Notes under the pieces: generated by a model | The model's input: the letters and a program-made list of their open reading frames with translations, nothing else | What the model was told of the DNA's origin: nothing | Database searches by the model: none | In this document: positions 11,461 through 20,397 of the stretch, one piece after another | Layout of the letters: every line of letters begins with the position of its first letter | Numbering within the stretch: the stretch's first letter is position 1 | Assembly: GCF_016464385.1 (NCBI RefSeq) | Contig: NZ_JADMLH010000004.1 | Span: 329,099 to 393,098 of the forward strand | Reading direction: 5' to 3' | From: Nucisporomicrobium flavum | Lineage (GTDB): Bacteria > Actinomycetota > Actinomycetes > Mycobacteriales > Micromonosporaceae | Length of the DNA: 64,000 nucleotides | Position numbers and translations under genes: made by a program

Positions 11461-13062
11461 ATGACTCCTGTCGTACTGATCGCCGAGGAACTCGCTCCTG
11501 CCGCGCTCGACGTGCTGGCCTGCGACTTCGACGTACGCCACGTCGACGGCGCCGACCGCGCGGCGCTGCTGGCCGAGCTGGCCGACGCCGACGCGATCAT
11601 CGTGCGCAGCGCGACGCGCGTCGATGCTGAGGCGGTCGCGGCCGCGCCCCGGTTGAAGGTCATCGCCCGAGCCGGCGTCGGACTGGACAATGTGGACGTG
11701 CCGGCGGCGACGGCCCGCGGTGTCATGGTGGTCAACGCGCCCACCTCGAACATCGTCTCGGCCGCCGAGCAGGCCATCGCGCTGCTGCTCGCGGTCGCGC
11801 GCAACACCGCCAGCGCCAGCGCCTCCCTCAAGCGCGGCGAGTGGAAGCGGTCCGGTTACACCGGCGTGGAGCTGCAGGGCAAGACCGTCGGGGTGGTCGG
11901 GCTGGGTCGCATCGGCGTGCTCTTCGCGCAACGCATGGCGGCCTTCGGTACGCGGCTTATCGCGTACGACCCCTACGTTCAGCCGGCCCGTGCGGCGCAC
12001 CTGGGCGTACGCCTCGTGGGGCTCGACGAGCTGCTGCGGGAGAGCGACTTCATCTCGGTGCACTTGCCGCGTACCCCCGAGACCTTGAATTTGATCGGTG
12101 AGAAGGAGCTGGCGACTGTCAAGCCGGGCGTACGCATCGTCAATGCCGCCCGGGGCGGCCTCATCGACGAGCGCGCGCTTGCCGACGCGCTGGCGGACGG
12201 CCGGGTCGCGGGCGCCGGGCTGGACGTGTTCGTGACCGAGCCGACGACGTCGTCACCGCTGTTCGCGTTCGACAACGTCGTGGTCACGCCGCACCTCGGC
12301 GCGTCGACGGTCGAGGCCCAGGACAAGGCGGGCCTGGCCGTGGCGCGCAGCGTCAAGCTGGCTCTGCAGGGTGAGTTCGTGCCGGACGCGGTGAACGTGC
12401 AGGCCGGTGGTGTCGTCGACGAGGACGTACGGCCGCTGCTCGGGCTGGCGGAACGGCTCGGCAAGGTCTTCACGGCTGTGGCGGGCGGCATCGCGGCGAG
12501 CGTCACCGTGGAGGTGCTCGGCGAGATCGTGTCGCACGACGTCACCGTGCTCAAACTGGCCGCCACCAAGGGGCTCTTCACCTCGGTCGTGGAGGAGCAG
12601 GTCACCTACGTCAACGCCCCGCAGCTCGCCGCGGACCGCGGCGTGGAGGTCGAGCTGGTCGTCGATCGCGAGGTCTCGGACCATCACAACCTCGTCACCG
12701 TACGCGGTGAGCTGCCTGACGGTCGCACAGTGAGCGTCGCGGGCACGGTGACCACGACGGGGAGCCGGGAGTCCCGCAAGCTGACCCGCGTGGACGAGTT
12801 CGACCTGGAGCTCGACGCGGGCGGCGTGCTGCTCTTCTTCCGGTACGCGGACCGCCCGGGCGTGGTGGGTGCCCTGGGCTCGGTGCTCGGGGAGGCCGGC
12901 GTGAACATCGCGGCGATGCAGGTGGCACGCCGGGAGGCCGGCGGCGAGGCCCTGATGGCGCTGACCGTGGACTCGTCGGTCGACGCGGAGCTGCTGTCCA
13001 CGGTGGCCGAGGCGATCGGCTCGTCGCGCGGCAGCATCGTGGACCTCCGCGACGAGGACTGA
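11461..13062 (+). CDS. serA: D-3-phosphoglycerate dehydrogenase (type I, with ACT domain)
   Basis: The enzyme oxidises 3-phosphoglycerate to phosphohydroxypyruvate, the first step of serine synthesis. At 533 residues it matches the long mycobacterial form. The substrate domain has IVRSATRV and ARAGVGLDNVD; the NAD motif is VGVVGLGRIGVLFAQRM; the catalytic series is NAARGGLIDE and TPHLGAST. An intervening (ASB) domain and a C-terminal ACT domain (LFFRYADRPGVVGALGSVLGE) that should bind serine follow. ATG 11461 has GGAG seven bases upstream. It sits between ilvD and leuB, as often in actinobacteria. Confidence 0.96.
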   Translation: MTPVVLIAEELAPAALDVLACDFDVRHVDGADRAALLAELADADAIIVRSATRVDAEAVAAAPRLKVIARAGVGLDNVDVPAATARGVMVVNAPTSNIVSAAEQAIALLLAVARNTASASASLKRGEWKRSGYTGVELQGKTVGVVGLGRIGVLFAQRMAAFGTRLIAYDPYVQPARAAHLGVRLVGLDELLRESDFISVHLPRTPETLNLIGEKELATVKPGVRIVNAARGGLIDERALADALADGRVAGAGLDVFVTEPTTSSPLFAFDNVVVTPHLGASTVEAQDKAGLAVARSVKLALQGEFVPDAVNVQAGGVVDEDVRPLLGLAERLGKVFTAVAGGIAASVTVEVLGEIVSHDVTVLKLAATKGLFTSVVEEQVTYVNAPQLAADRGVEVELVVDREVSDHHNLVTVRGELPDGRTVSVAGTVTTTGSRESRKLTRVDEFDLELDAGGVLLFFRYADRPGVVGALGSVLGEAGVNIAAMQVARREAGGEALMALTVDSSVDAELLSTVAEAIGSSRGSIVDLRDED

Positions 13063-13191
13063 GCCGGCCCGTCGACTGCACGCCCCGGGCCGTGCTGTAC
13101 GGGGGGCGGGACGAGGCCGGACGGGGCCGTACAGGGCGGGACGAGGCCGGACGGGGCGGGGCTGGGCTGGGCCGGGCGAGGCCGGTGTGGC

Positions 13192-13554
13192 TCAGCGCGC
13201 CTTGACGGGCGGTGGGTAGACGGTGCCGTCCTGCAGGTCGAGCAGGTCGAGGTTGAGCTCGCCGGCGAGGCGTTCGATGGTCTCGAGGACCTCGTCGGCG
13301 CAGTTCTCGTCCAGCCGCATCTTGATGTGGTCGGCGGCGGCGTGCAGCGGCGCGCTCGCCCACGGCGAACCGTCCAATGTGGCGCGCGGGCCGCGATCCG
13401 GGTAGGTGCTGGTCAGAGCGTCATAGAAGGCGACAACGCGGGGGTCGGCGGGGCGGTGCGGGTGCTCGCCGCGCGCACACCGCTCGTTGGCGGCACGCAC
13501 GTCGTCCGGCATGTCCGCGTTGTCCATGGCCCACACCACGAGGTCGAAACTCAC
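13192..13554 (-). CDS. Small conserved hypothetical protein (MSFDLVVW type)
   Basis: This is a 120-residue acidic protein starting at GTG 13554. The N-terminus (SFDLVVWAMDN) resembles a large family of small actinobacterial proteins beginning M-x-x-DLAVW, whose role is unknown. The C-terminus has LDLLDLQDGTVYPP, also typical of that family. No signal peptide, membrane helix or catalytic motif is visible. The ribosome site is not clear. It is convergent with serA across a 129-bp spacer holding two copies of a GGCGGGACGAGGCCGGACGG repeat. The function is unknown. Confidence 0.65.
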   Translation of the reverse strand: MSFDLVVWAMDNADMPDDVRAANERCARGEHPHRPADPRVVAFYDALTSTYPDRGPRATLDGSPWASAPLHAAADHIKMRLDENCADEVLETIERLAGELNLDLLDLQDGTVYPPPVKAR

Positions 13555-13811
13555 CGGCGCATGGTGCCATACCCGTGGCCGTTCGATCCCATTGTCGCGC
13601 CGACACGCGGGGGATGCGTCTTGCGCGACATTAGTCCGCATCGCTAGCGTTGGTCCTTGCCGCGCGGGCATTGCGGGCGTGTCTTCGGGTGACATCTCCG
13701 CAGCCGTTCCGCGCGGTTGTGCACCCCCGGCGGGCGCGAGCCAGCGTTTTCGTCGTGACAGCCCCCGCGATCGTTGCCGCGATCCGCGGGGGTTGTTCGC
13801 GTCCGGACCAG

Positions 13812-13901
13812 GTCGCCGCCACCGCGGCCGTCGCCGCCACCGCGGCCGTCGCCGCCACCGCGGCCGTCGCCGCCACCGCGGCCGTCGCCGCCACCGCGGC
13901 C
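13812..13901 (+). repeat. Five perfect 18-bp tandem repeats
   Basis: Five identical head-to-tail copies of an 18-bp unit (GTCGCCGCCACCGCGGCC) fill the middle of the 598-bp spacer between 13554 and leuB. Being a multiple of three, the array is open in several frames on both strands, but no translation around it resembles a protein family. Without unique spacers it is not a CRISPR array. Confidence 0.9.
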
Positions 13902-13987
13902 GCGCGGGCACTGCTTCCGCGCGGACCCTGCCACCGCCACCGCCGACGCGCGGGCACTGCTTCCGCGCGGACCCTGCCACCGCCACC
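13902..13987 (+). repeat. 46-bp direct repeat, two copies
   Basis: Copies start at 13902 and 13948 and share at least 38 bases beginning GCGCGGGCACTGCTTCCGCG. They directly abut the 18-bp array. The rest of the spacer to leuB (13988-14152) holds more Pro/Ala-coding GC repeats and a possible -10 (TACGCT, 14117-14122). Confidence 0.85.
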
Positions 13988-14152
13988 ACGCGGCCGTCAC
14001 CGCCACCGCGTGGCCGCCACCGTCGCGGCGGCCGCCGCTGCGGCCCCTTCCGCAGTCACCTGAACGATGGCTAACCACACTTTGAGACCGCCGTACCGGA
14101 GGTCGGGACGGCCCGCTACGCTCGACCGGTCGGACCGAGTGAGGGAGTGGAC

Positions 14153-15190
14153 GTGACGGTGGCGCGGATCGCGGTGGTGGCCGGTGACGGCATCGGGACC
14201 GAGGTGACCGCGCAGGCCCGCAAGGTGATCGAGGCCGTGCTCCCCGGCGCCGACTACAACGAGTACGACCTGGGCGCGCGCCTCTACAACCGGACCGGTG
14301 AAGTCCTCCCGCAGTCCGTGCAAGAGGAGCTGGCCGGCCACGATGCGATCCTGCTCGGCGCGATCGGCGACCCCAGCGTCCCGCCGGGTGTGCTGGAGCG
14401 CGGCCTGCTGCTCAAGCTCCGCTTCGACTTCGACCAGTACGTGAACCTGCGCCCGTCCCGGCTCTGGCCCGGCACCGTGAGCCCACTCGCCGGCCTCAAG
14501 CCCGGCGAGATCGACATGGTCGTGGTCCGCGAGGGCACCGAGGGCCTGTACGTCGGCGCCGGCGGCGTCCTGCACCGGGACACCCCCGCCGAGATCGCGA
14601 CCGAGGAGAGCCTGAACACCCGGCACGGCGTCGAGCGGGTGGTCCGGGACGCGTTCGCCCGGGCGCAGCGCCGCGAGCGCCGGCATCTCACGCTGGTGCA
14701 CAAGACGAATGTGCTCACCCACGCTGGGGGGCTCTGGTCGCGGACGTTCAACGCCGTCGCCGCCGAGTTCCCCGAGGTCACGACCGAATACCAGCACGTC
14801 GACGCGGCGAGCATGTTCATGGTGAGCAACCCGCAGCGCTACGACGTCATCGTCACCGACAACCTGTTCGGCGACATCATCACCGACATCGCCGCTGCCG
14901 TCACCGGCGGCATCGGCATGGCCGCCAGCGGCTCCGTGAACCCGGAGCGCAAGTACCCGTCGACGTTCGAGCCGGTGCACGGATCCGCGCCCGACATCGC
15001 CGGCCAGGGCATCGCCGACCCGGCTGCCGCGATCCTCTCCGCCGCCCTGCTGCTGGAGCACCTCGGTCACCCCGAGGAGGCCCGGCGAGTATCCGAGGCG
15101 GTCGCGGCCGAGGTCGCCTCCCGCGTGCCGGGGGCGCCGCTGCGTACCGCCGAGGTCGGGGACCGGGTCGCCGCCACCGCGGCCGCCTGA
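14153..15190 (+). CDS. leuB: 3-isopropylmalate dehydrogenase
   Basis: This NAD- and metal-dependent beta-decarboxylating dehydrogenase acts in leucine synthesis. At 345 residues it has the compact actinobacterial size. Motifs are [12 protein letters not shown] at the N-terminus, [20 protein letters not shown] and [10 protein letters not shown] for substrate contact, TLVHKTNVL with the catalytic Lys, and the metal site [38 protein letters not shown] is the NAD loop. GTG 14153 is chosen because GAGGGA sits six bases upstream; GTG 14147 is too close to that site. It is monocistronic, between repeat-filled spacers. Confidence 0.95.
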   Translation: MTVARIAVVAGDGIGTEVTAQARKVIEAVLPGADYNEYDLGARLYNRTGEVLPQSVQEELAGHDAILLGAIGDPSVPPGVLERGLLLKLRFDFDQYVNLRPSRLWPGTVSPLAGLKPGEIDMVVVREGTEGLYVGAGGVLHRDTPAEIATEESLNTRHGVERVVRDAFARAQRRERRHLTLVHKTNVLTHAGGLWSRTFNAVAAEFPEVTTEYQHVDAASMFMVSNPQRYDVIVTDNLFGDIITDIAAAVTGGIGMAASGSVNPERKYPSTFEPVHGSAPDIAGQGIADPAAAILSAALLLEHLGHPEEARRVSEAVAAEVASRVPGAPLRTAEVGDRVAATAAA

Positions 15191-15340
15191 TCCCACCCCG
15201 CCGCCGCCCTCGGCGTTGTGCGGGCCTCCTCACCCGAGCCGGCCGCCAAGCCGGAGGGACCGCCGCCGAGCGGGCCTGAAGCCGGCCGGCGTCCCAGAAC
15301 CGACCGCCACCCACCGGGACAAGACCGGCCGGGGTAAGGC

Positions 15341-15492
15341 CGACGGGCGGGACAACCGCCCGGGCGAACAACCGCCCAGGCGGGACAACCGACCGGACGA
15401 ACAACCGCCCGGGCGGAACAGCCGACCGGGCGAACAACCGCCCGGCGGAACGGTCGACGGGCGGAACAGCTGCCGGCGGAACAGCCGACCGG
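15341..15492 (+). repeat. Degenerate 16-20 bp repeats around GAACAACCGCCCGG
   Basis: About eight imperfect copies of motifs such as CGAACAACCGCCC and CGGAACAGCCGACCGG alternate in the 541-bp spacer between leuB and ilvE. The rest of the spacer shows no gene. The copies are too diverged and too closely packed for a CRISPR array. Confidence 0.7.
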
Positions 15493-15731
15493 CGGCCGCG
15501 CGCCGGCGTGCGGAGGCAAACCCTGTGCCCGCGCGTCTCCGGCACAGCCGACACCGACATCGCAGGTGGAACGCTGTCGGAGGACCTACTGCGCGAACCC
15601 CTGCGAACCGCCTTCGCCGCACCCTCGCGCGGTCGGCTTTGAACGACCGTTCGGGGTAAGTTCATGGGGCACTGCGGGTGCTCCCTCATGCTCAAATCCG
15701 TTTCTTCGCGAGAGAAAGCAGGTCAGCTGCC

Positions 15732-16829
15732 ATGAGTGGTGGTGACAACCTCGACTTCGAGATCCGTCCGAACCCGGCGCCCGTCAGCGACGCGGACCGC
15801 GCGACGTTGCTGGCCAACCCCGGTTTCGGCCGCATCTTCACCGACCACATGGTCACCGTGCGGTACGCCGAGGGCAAAGGCTGGTACGAGCCCCGCGTGG
15901 AGGCCCGCGCGCCGATCCCGATGGACCCCGCCTCCGCGGTGCTGCACTACGCCCAGGAGATCTTCGAGGGGCTGAAGGCGTACACGATGCCCGACGGCGG
16001 CGTGGCGATGTTCCGGCCCGATGCCAACGCCGCGCGGTTCGTCCAGTCCGCTCAGCGGATGGCGATGCCGGCGCTGCCGCCGGCGGCGTTCCTGGAGTCC
16101 CTGCGGCAGATCATCACGGTCGATCGGAACTGGATCCCGGAGACCGACGAGGGCAGCCTCTACCTGCGCCCGTTCGCGTACGCGAGCGAGGTCTTCCTCG
16201 GGGTGCGCCCGTCGATGGAATACCTGTACCTGGTCGTCGCGTCCCCGGTCGGCGCGTACTTCAGCGGCGGCGTCAAGCCGGTGACGGTGTGGGTGACGCC
16301 CGACTTCACCCGGGCGGCTCCCGGCGGCACGGGCGCGGCGAAGTGTGGCGGCAACTACGCGGCCGGCCTCTCCGCGCAGGCCGAGGCGATCGAGCACGGC
16401 TGCGACCAGGTCGTCTACCTGGACGCCGTGGAGCGCAAGTACGTCGACGAGCTGGGCGGCATGAACGTCGTCTTCGTGATGGACGACGGCGCCCTGGTGA
16501 CGCCGCCGCTGGGTGGCACGATCCTGCCCGGCATCACCCGCGACTCGATCATCAAGCTGGCGCAGCGGGCCGGGCGCCGGGTCGAGGAGCGCCCGGTGAG
16601 CATCGACGAGTGGCGCGACGGCGTGAAGTCGGGTCGCATCCGCGAGGCGTTCGCGTGCGGCACCGCCGCGGTCATCACCCCGATCGGCATGGTGCGCTCC
16701 CCGGAGGGCGAGTTCACGGTGGCCGACGGGGGCCCGGGCGAGGTCACGATGGCGCTGCGCCAGGAGCTGTCCGACATCCAGCGCGGCCGCACCGAGGACC
16801 CGTTCGGCTGGGTGCACCGAGTTCTTTAG
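15732..16829 (+). CDS. ilvE: Branched-chain amino acid aminotransferase
   Basis: This PLP enzyme makes the last step of Val, Leu and Ile synthesis, using glutamate as amino donor. At 365 residues it is the longer class with an N-terminal extension. Motifs are HYAQEIFEGLKAY, the PLP Lys in GTGAAKCGGNYA, LDAVERKYVDELGGMN, and ITPIGMVRS near the C-terminus. ATG 15732 is preceded by GAGAAAGCAGG. It overlaps the convergent phosphatase gene by four bases. It completes, with ilvBNC and ilvD, the whole valine route within 17 kb. Confidence 0.95.
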   Translation: MSGGDNLDFEIRPNPAPVSDADRATLLANPGFGRIFTDHMVTVRYAEGKGWYEPRVEARAPIPMDPASAVLHYAQEIFEGLKAYTMPDGGVAMFRPDANAARFVQSAQRMAMPALPPAAFLESLRQIITVDRNWIPETDEGSLYLRPFAYASEVFLGVRPSMEYLYLVVASPVGAYFSGGVKPVTVWVTPDFTRAAPGGTGAAKCGGNYAAGLSAQAEAIEHGCDQVVYLDAVERKYVDELGGMNVVFVMDDGALVTPPLGGTILPGITRDSIIKLAQRAGRRVEERPVSIDEWRDGVKSGRIREAFACGTAAVITPIGMVRSPEGEFTVADGGPGEVTMALRQELSDIQRGRTEDPFGWVHRVL

Positions 16830-17572
16830 GCGGGTGCGAGCAGGTGGTCTCGCATCGTGGCCACCTGCTCCGCGGTCACGCCGATCTCGCGGACGTACTT
16901 CTCCACCGAGCCGTAGCGTTCGCGCAGGTCGGCGAGGAGGTACAGCATCGCGTTCTGCGGGCACTCGTACATGTGGTACTTGTCCTGCACCATGTCGGGG
17001 TTGGTGCGCTGCAGGTACTCCGTGAGCGACGTCATGGCTTGCTCGGTCAGCGCGTAGTCGTCGGCGATGTCCTGGTCCGAGACGCCGAGCAACGCGAGCG
17101 TCAGGGCGCAGACCACGCCCGTACGGTCCTTGCCGGCCATGCAGTGCACCACCACCGGCGCGGCCTCCGGGTCGGCGATCAGGGCGAGCGCCGCGGCCAG
17201 GCCCTCACGGCCGTCCTCGATGAAGTTGAGGTAGCGGTCGGCGAGCCAGCGGTCGTGCGGAAGGTCCGCGGCGAACGGGATGGTCTCCCAGTCCACGTGG
17301 TGCACGACCGGGTTGTGGTACGCCAGCCCGTCCGCGTCCGGCACCCGGCCGTGCCGCTCGATCTCGAAAACCCGCCGCAGGTCGATGACCGTACGCACGC
17401 CGAGCTGCTGGAACGTCTCGAGGTCGGCGCCGCGGAGGCGATGCAGGGCGTCGGAGCGGAACAGCCGGCGCCACCGCACCGGGCGGCCGTCGAGGCCGGC
17501 GTACCCGCCGACGTCTCGGAAGTTGTAGCTGGAGGAGAAGGACAAGGTCCGGGGGTACGGGTCGGCAGCCAC
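16826..17572 (-). CDS. Tyrosine/serine protein phosphatase (DSP-like)
   Basis: A 248-residue protein has the P-loop HCMAGKDRTG (Cys-x5-Arg) around residue 144, preceded by a general-acid region and the N-terminal NFRDVGGYAG segment typical of bacterial tyrosine phosphatases related to IphP and PtpB. It should act on phosphotyrosine, phosphoserine or phosphoinositide; the substrate is not predictable. No signal peptide is seen, so it is cytoplasmic. GTG 17572 is the start. Its 3' end overlaps ilvE tail to tail. Confidence 0.85.
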   Translation of the reverse strand: MAADPYPRTLSFSSSYNFRDVGGYAGLDGRPVRWRRLFRSDALHRLRGADLETFQQLGVRTVIDLRRVFEIERHGRVPDADGLAYHNPVVHHVDWETIPFAADLPHDRWLADRYLNFIEDGREGLAAALALIADPEAAPVVVHCMAGKDRTGVVCALTLALLGVSDQDIADDYALTEQAMTSLTEYLQRTNPDMVQDKYHMYECPQNAMLYLLADLRERYGSVEKYVREIGVTAEQVATMRDHLLAPA

Positions 17573-17597
17573 CCGTCCAACCTAACCGCCCGGGGCG

Positions 17598-17840
17598 CTA
17601 CCGGGCTTTGTCGATCTCCTCACCCGGTCCGACCATGCGCTCGCCGTCCATGGGCGGCCCGGCGGTTGCATCCGGCTCCGGGCGGGCCGGGTCGGTGGAG
17701 TCCTCGGAGCCCGAGGAGCCGGAGGAGCGGAAGGCCCGCGGGTCGAACGCGCCGCCGGACTCCTGCTCGACGAACTCACCCTGGGCATCGGCGACGAGGC
17801 CGCCCGCGCGGTCCGGGTCGTTCTGCAGATGATCGGCCAT
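17598..17840 (-). CDS. Small acidic hypothetical protein
   Basis: An 80-residue, Asp/Glu/Pro-rich protein starts MADHLQNDPDRAGGLVADAQ and ends GPGEEIDKAR. It has no membrane segment or catalytic motif and is probably largely disordered. It lies 25 bp from the phosphatase gene on the same strand and may be co-transcribed with it. I do not recognise a family with certainty. Confidence 0.5.
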   Translation of the reverse strand: MADHLQNDPDRAGGLVADAQGEFVEQESGGAFDPRAFRSSGSSGSEDSTDPARPEPDATAGPPMDGERMVGPGEEIDKAR

Positions 17841-17940
17841 GCCCTGGTGGTACCCCGTGCGGGCGACACCACACGAAACCCGGCGTCTCGGATGATGGAC
17901 TTCTTTCCCACGGACCGGCGGTCGGTGGCATGCTGCCTAC

Positions 17941-17973
17941 GTGACCCACTCCGTGCTGATTATTCGCACCTAG
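17941..17973 (+). CDS. Leader peptide of the cimA attenuator (MTHSVLIIRT)
   Basis: A ten-residue frame, GTG to TAG, lies 95 bp before cimA and reads MTHSVLIIRT. Val-Leu-Ile-Ile are adjacent codons, including both isoleucine codons read by the same tRNA. The stop codon lies at the base of the following hairpin. The peptide matches the function of the downstream gene, which feeds isoleucine synthesis. Confidence 0.7.
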   Translation: MTHSVLIIRT

Positions 17974-18032
17974 CGCGCCGGCTGACGATTTCGCCGACGC
18001 GCAGACCTCCCGCATCCGCGGGAGGTCTTTTT
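17973..18032 (+). promoter_or_regulatory. cimA attenuator: pause hairpin and terminator
   Basis: The first stem, 17973-17982 / 17993-18002 (one mismatch), starts at the leader peptide stop. The second is a perfect 10-bp terminator stem (18004-18013 / 18018-18027, loop ATCC) followed by TTTTT (18028-18032). cimA begins 35 bp later. This is the same layout as the ilvB leader. Confidence 0.85.
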
Positions 18033-18067
18033 GTTGGGTCAACAAGTCTGCCGAAAGGACGCTCCCC

Positions 18068-19654
18068 ATGACCTACCAGGTGTTCGACACGACGTTGCGC
18101 GACGGCGGGCAACGCGAGGGCATCAGCTACTCGGTCGTCGACAAGCTCGCGGTCGCGCGGCTGCTGGACGAGTTCGGGGTCGGTTTCATCGAGGGCGGCT
18201 GGCCGGGCGCGATGCCCAAGGACACGGAGTTCTTCCGCCGGGCGAAGACGGAGCTGGACCTCAAGCACGCCGTGCTGGTGGCGTTCGGCGCGACCCGCAA
18301 GGCCGGCGTGGACGTGGCCACGGATCCGCAGGTGCAGGCCCTGCTGGACGCCGAGACCCCGGTCGTGTGCGTGGTCGCCAAGTCGGACATCCGGCACGTG
18401 GAGCGGGCGCTGCGCACCACCGGCGACGAGAACCTGGCGATGGTCCGGGACACCGTCGCGCACCTGGTCGCGAACGGCCGTCGCGCGTTCGTCGACTGCG
18501 AGCACTTCTTCGACGGCTTCCGCCACGACCCGGACTACACCGCCTCGGTGGTCCGGGCGGCGTTCGAGGCCGGCGCGGAACGGGTCGTCATGTGCGACAC
18601 CAACGGCGGCATGCTGCCCTCGATGATCACCGCGGCGATCCAGGACGTCGTCGCCCGCACCGGGGTCAGCGCCGACCGGCTCGGCATCCACTGCCAGAAC
18701 GACACGTCCTGCGCGGTGGCCAACACCGTCGCCGCCGTCGAGGCGGGCGTCAAGCACTTCCAGTGCACGGCCAACGGCTACGGGGAACGGCCCGGCAACG
18801 CCGACCTGTTCGCCGTCGTCAGCAACCTGCAACTCAAGCTCGGGCTGAAGGTCCTACCGGACGGATGCCTCGAGAAGGCGACGCGGGTGTCCACCGCGCT
18901 CGCCGAGATCGCCAACATCGCCCCCGACACCCACCAGGCCTACGTCGGGGCCGCGGCATTCGCCCACAAGGCGGGGCTGCACGCGAGCGCGATCAAGGTG
19001 GATCCGCTGCTCTACAACCACGTCGACCCGGCGGTTGTGGGCAACGACATGCGGATCCTGGTGACCGAGATGGCCGGCCGGGCCAGCATCGAGCTCAAGA
19101 GCCGTGAGCTCGGACTGGACCTGGCCGGTCATCCGGACACCCTGACCGAGGTGACCCGCAAGGTCAAGGAGCTGGAGGCCGGCGGCTGGTCGTTCGAGGC
19201 CGCGGACGCGTCCTTCGAGCTGCTCGTCCGCGACGTGCTGCCCGGTGCCGGCCTGGTGCGGCCGTTCAGCCTGGAGTCGTACCGGGTGCTGGTCGAGCAC
19301 CGCGAGGACGGCGCGGTCGTGTCGGAAGCCACGGTCAAGGTCCGGGTACGCGGCGAGCGCGTGATCGCCACCGCGGAGGGCAACGGCCCGGTCAACGCCC
19401 TCGACGAGGCGCTGCGTACGGCGCTGTCGAAGCACTACCCGGAGCTCAAGGACTTCGAGCTGGCCGACTACAAGGTCCGCATCCTCGAGGGCTCCCACGG
19501 CACCAACGCGATCACCCGCGTCCTGGTGGAGACCAGCGACGGCGCCCGCGACTGGACCACGGTCGGCGTGCACGAGAACGTCGTCGAGGCGAGCTGGAAG
19601 GCGCTGACGGACGCGCTCACGTACGGCCTCGCCCGCACGAACGCCCCGGCCTGA
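18068..19654 (+). CDS. cimA: (R)-citramalate synthase
   Basis: The enzyme condenses acetyl-CoA with pyruvate to citramalate, giving a threonine-independent route to 2-oxobutyrate and isoleucine. At 528 residues it carries a DRE-TIM barrel with FDTTLRDGGQREGISYSV, FIEGGWPGAMPKD (typical of CimA rather than LeuA), MCDTNGGMLP and IHCQNDTSCAVAN. The LeuA-type allosteric C-terminal domain ends GVHENVVEASWKALTDALTYGL. An Ile-containing leader peptide supports CimA over isopropylmalate synthase. ATG 18068 has AAAGGA upstream. Confidence 0.93.
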   Translation: MTYQVFDTTLRDGGQREGISYSVVDKLAVARLLDEFGVGFIEGGWPGAMPKDTEFFRRAKTELDLKHAVLVAFGATRKAGVDVATDPQVQALLDAETPVVCVVAKSDIRHVERALRTTGDENLAMVRDTVAHLVANGRRAFVDCEHFFDGFRHDPDYTASVVRAAFEAGAERVVMCDTNGGMLPSMITAAIQDVVARTGVSADRLGIHCQNDTSCAVANTVAAVEAGVKHFQCTANGYGERPGNADLFAVVSNLQLKLGLKVLPDGCLEKATRVSTALAEIANIAPDTHQAYVGAAAFAHKAGLHASAIKVDPLLYNHVDPAVVGNDMRILVTEMAGRASIELKSRELGLDLAGHPDTLTEVTRKVKELEAGGWSFEAADASFELLVRDVLPGAGLVRPFSLESYRVLVEHREDGAVVSEATVKVRVRGERVIATAEGNGPVNALDEALRTALSKHYPELKDFELADYKVRILEGSHGTNAITRVLVETSDGARDWTTVGVHENVVEASWKALTDALTYGLARTNAPA

Positions 19655-19659
19655 CCCTG

Positions 19660-20397
19660 TCATTCCCGCCTGGTCATCACCCGCAGCGTGATGACCAGGC
19701 CCGCGGTGGACCAGGCGGCGAGCACGGCGTACGGCAGCGCGGAGATCCCGCCGGGCGGTGACGTGAGCGCCTCCCGGACGACCTGTGCCATGGATTGGAA
19801 CGGCAGCGCTTGGTGTACGTCTTCCAGCCAGCCCGGAAGCCGTTCCGCGGGGAACGTCACGGGGGAGAACATCAGCGCAATGAACACCAGTGCCTGGCTC
19901 ACGAGGCTGGTCACCGCCGGCGGCGCCGCGTACGCGATGGCGAATCCGACCGTGGTGGTGGTGAGCGCGACCAGCAGTATCGCCGGAACCACCAGCGGGC
20001 TGACCCGCAGGTGCAGATCGAAGCGCAGGGTCGCGGTGAGCAGGCCCAGCACGAGCCCCGGTGCGCCGGTGCCGAGCCACGTCGTGAGGTCCGCGGCCAG
20101 CACTGCCGTGCGGGGTACGGGCAGCGTGCGGTTGTAGGTGAAGGTGCCCTCGGTCTTGGACTGCGCGACCAGTTGGGGGGCCATCACCATGCCGATGGTG
20201 ATCAGGCCGAGGGTCGGGGCGCCGGTCGACAGGTAAAGCGCCGTCGCCGGGTCGACCGAGGGCATCAGGTACGCGAAGCCAATGACGACCCCGACCGCGA
20301 GAAACGTTTGGACGATCAGGACGAGCGGCAGCACGAACCGCAGGCGCAGCGCGGTCCACCGGATGAGCAGCAGGTAGCTACGCAGCCAGGTGCGCAC
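19660..20397 (-). CDS. ABC-2 type transporter permease
   Basis: A 245-residue protein with about six hydrophobic helices (first at 22-42, last at 222-240) has an ABC-2 membrane domain layout. The segment SQALVFIALMFSPVTFPAERLPGWL is characteristic of drug or lipid export permeases. Its start overlaps the end of the ATPase gene by 20 bp, so the two form one transporter. Control by the divergent TetR gene is likely. The substrate is unknown. Confidence 0.85.
   Translation of the reverse strand: MRTWLRSYLLLIRWTALRLRFVLPLVLIVQTFLAVGVVIGFAYLMPSVDPATALYLSTGAPTLGLITIGMVMAPQLVAQSKTEGTFTYNRTLPVPRTAVLAADLTTWLGTGAPGLVLGLLTATLRFDLHLRVSPLVVPAILLVALTTTTVGFAIAYAAPPAVTSLVSQALVFIALMFSPVTFPAERLPGWLEDVHQALPFQSMAQVVREALTSPPGGISALPYAVLAAWSTAGLVITLRVMTRRE

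Noticed and set aside
13812..13901. Possible CRISPR array
   Set aside because: Units are contiguous, with no unique spacers, and no cas gene is in the window.
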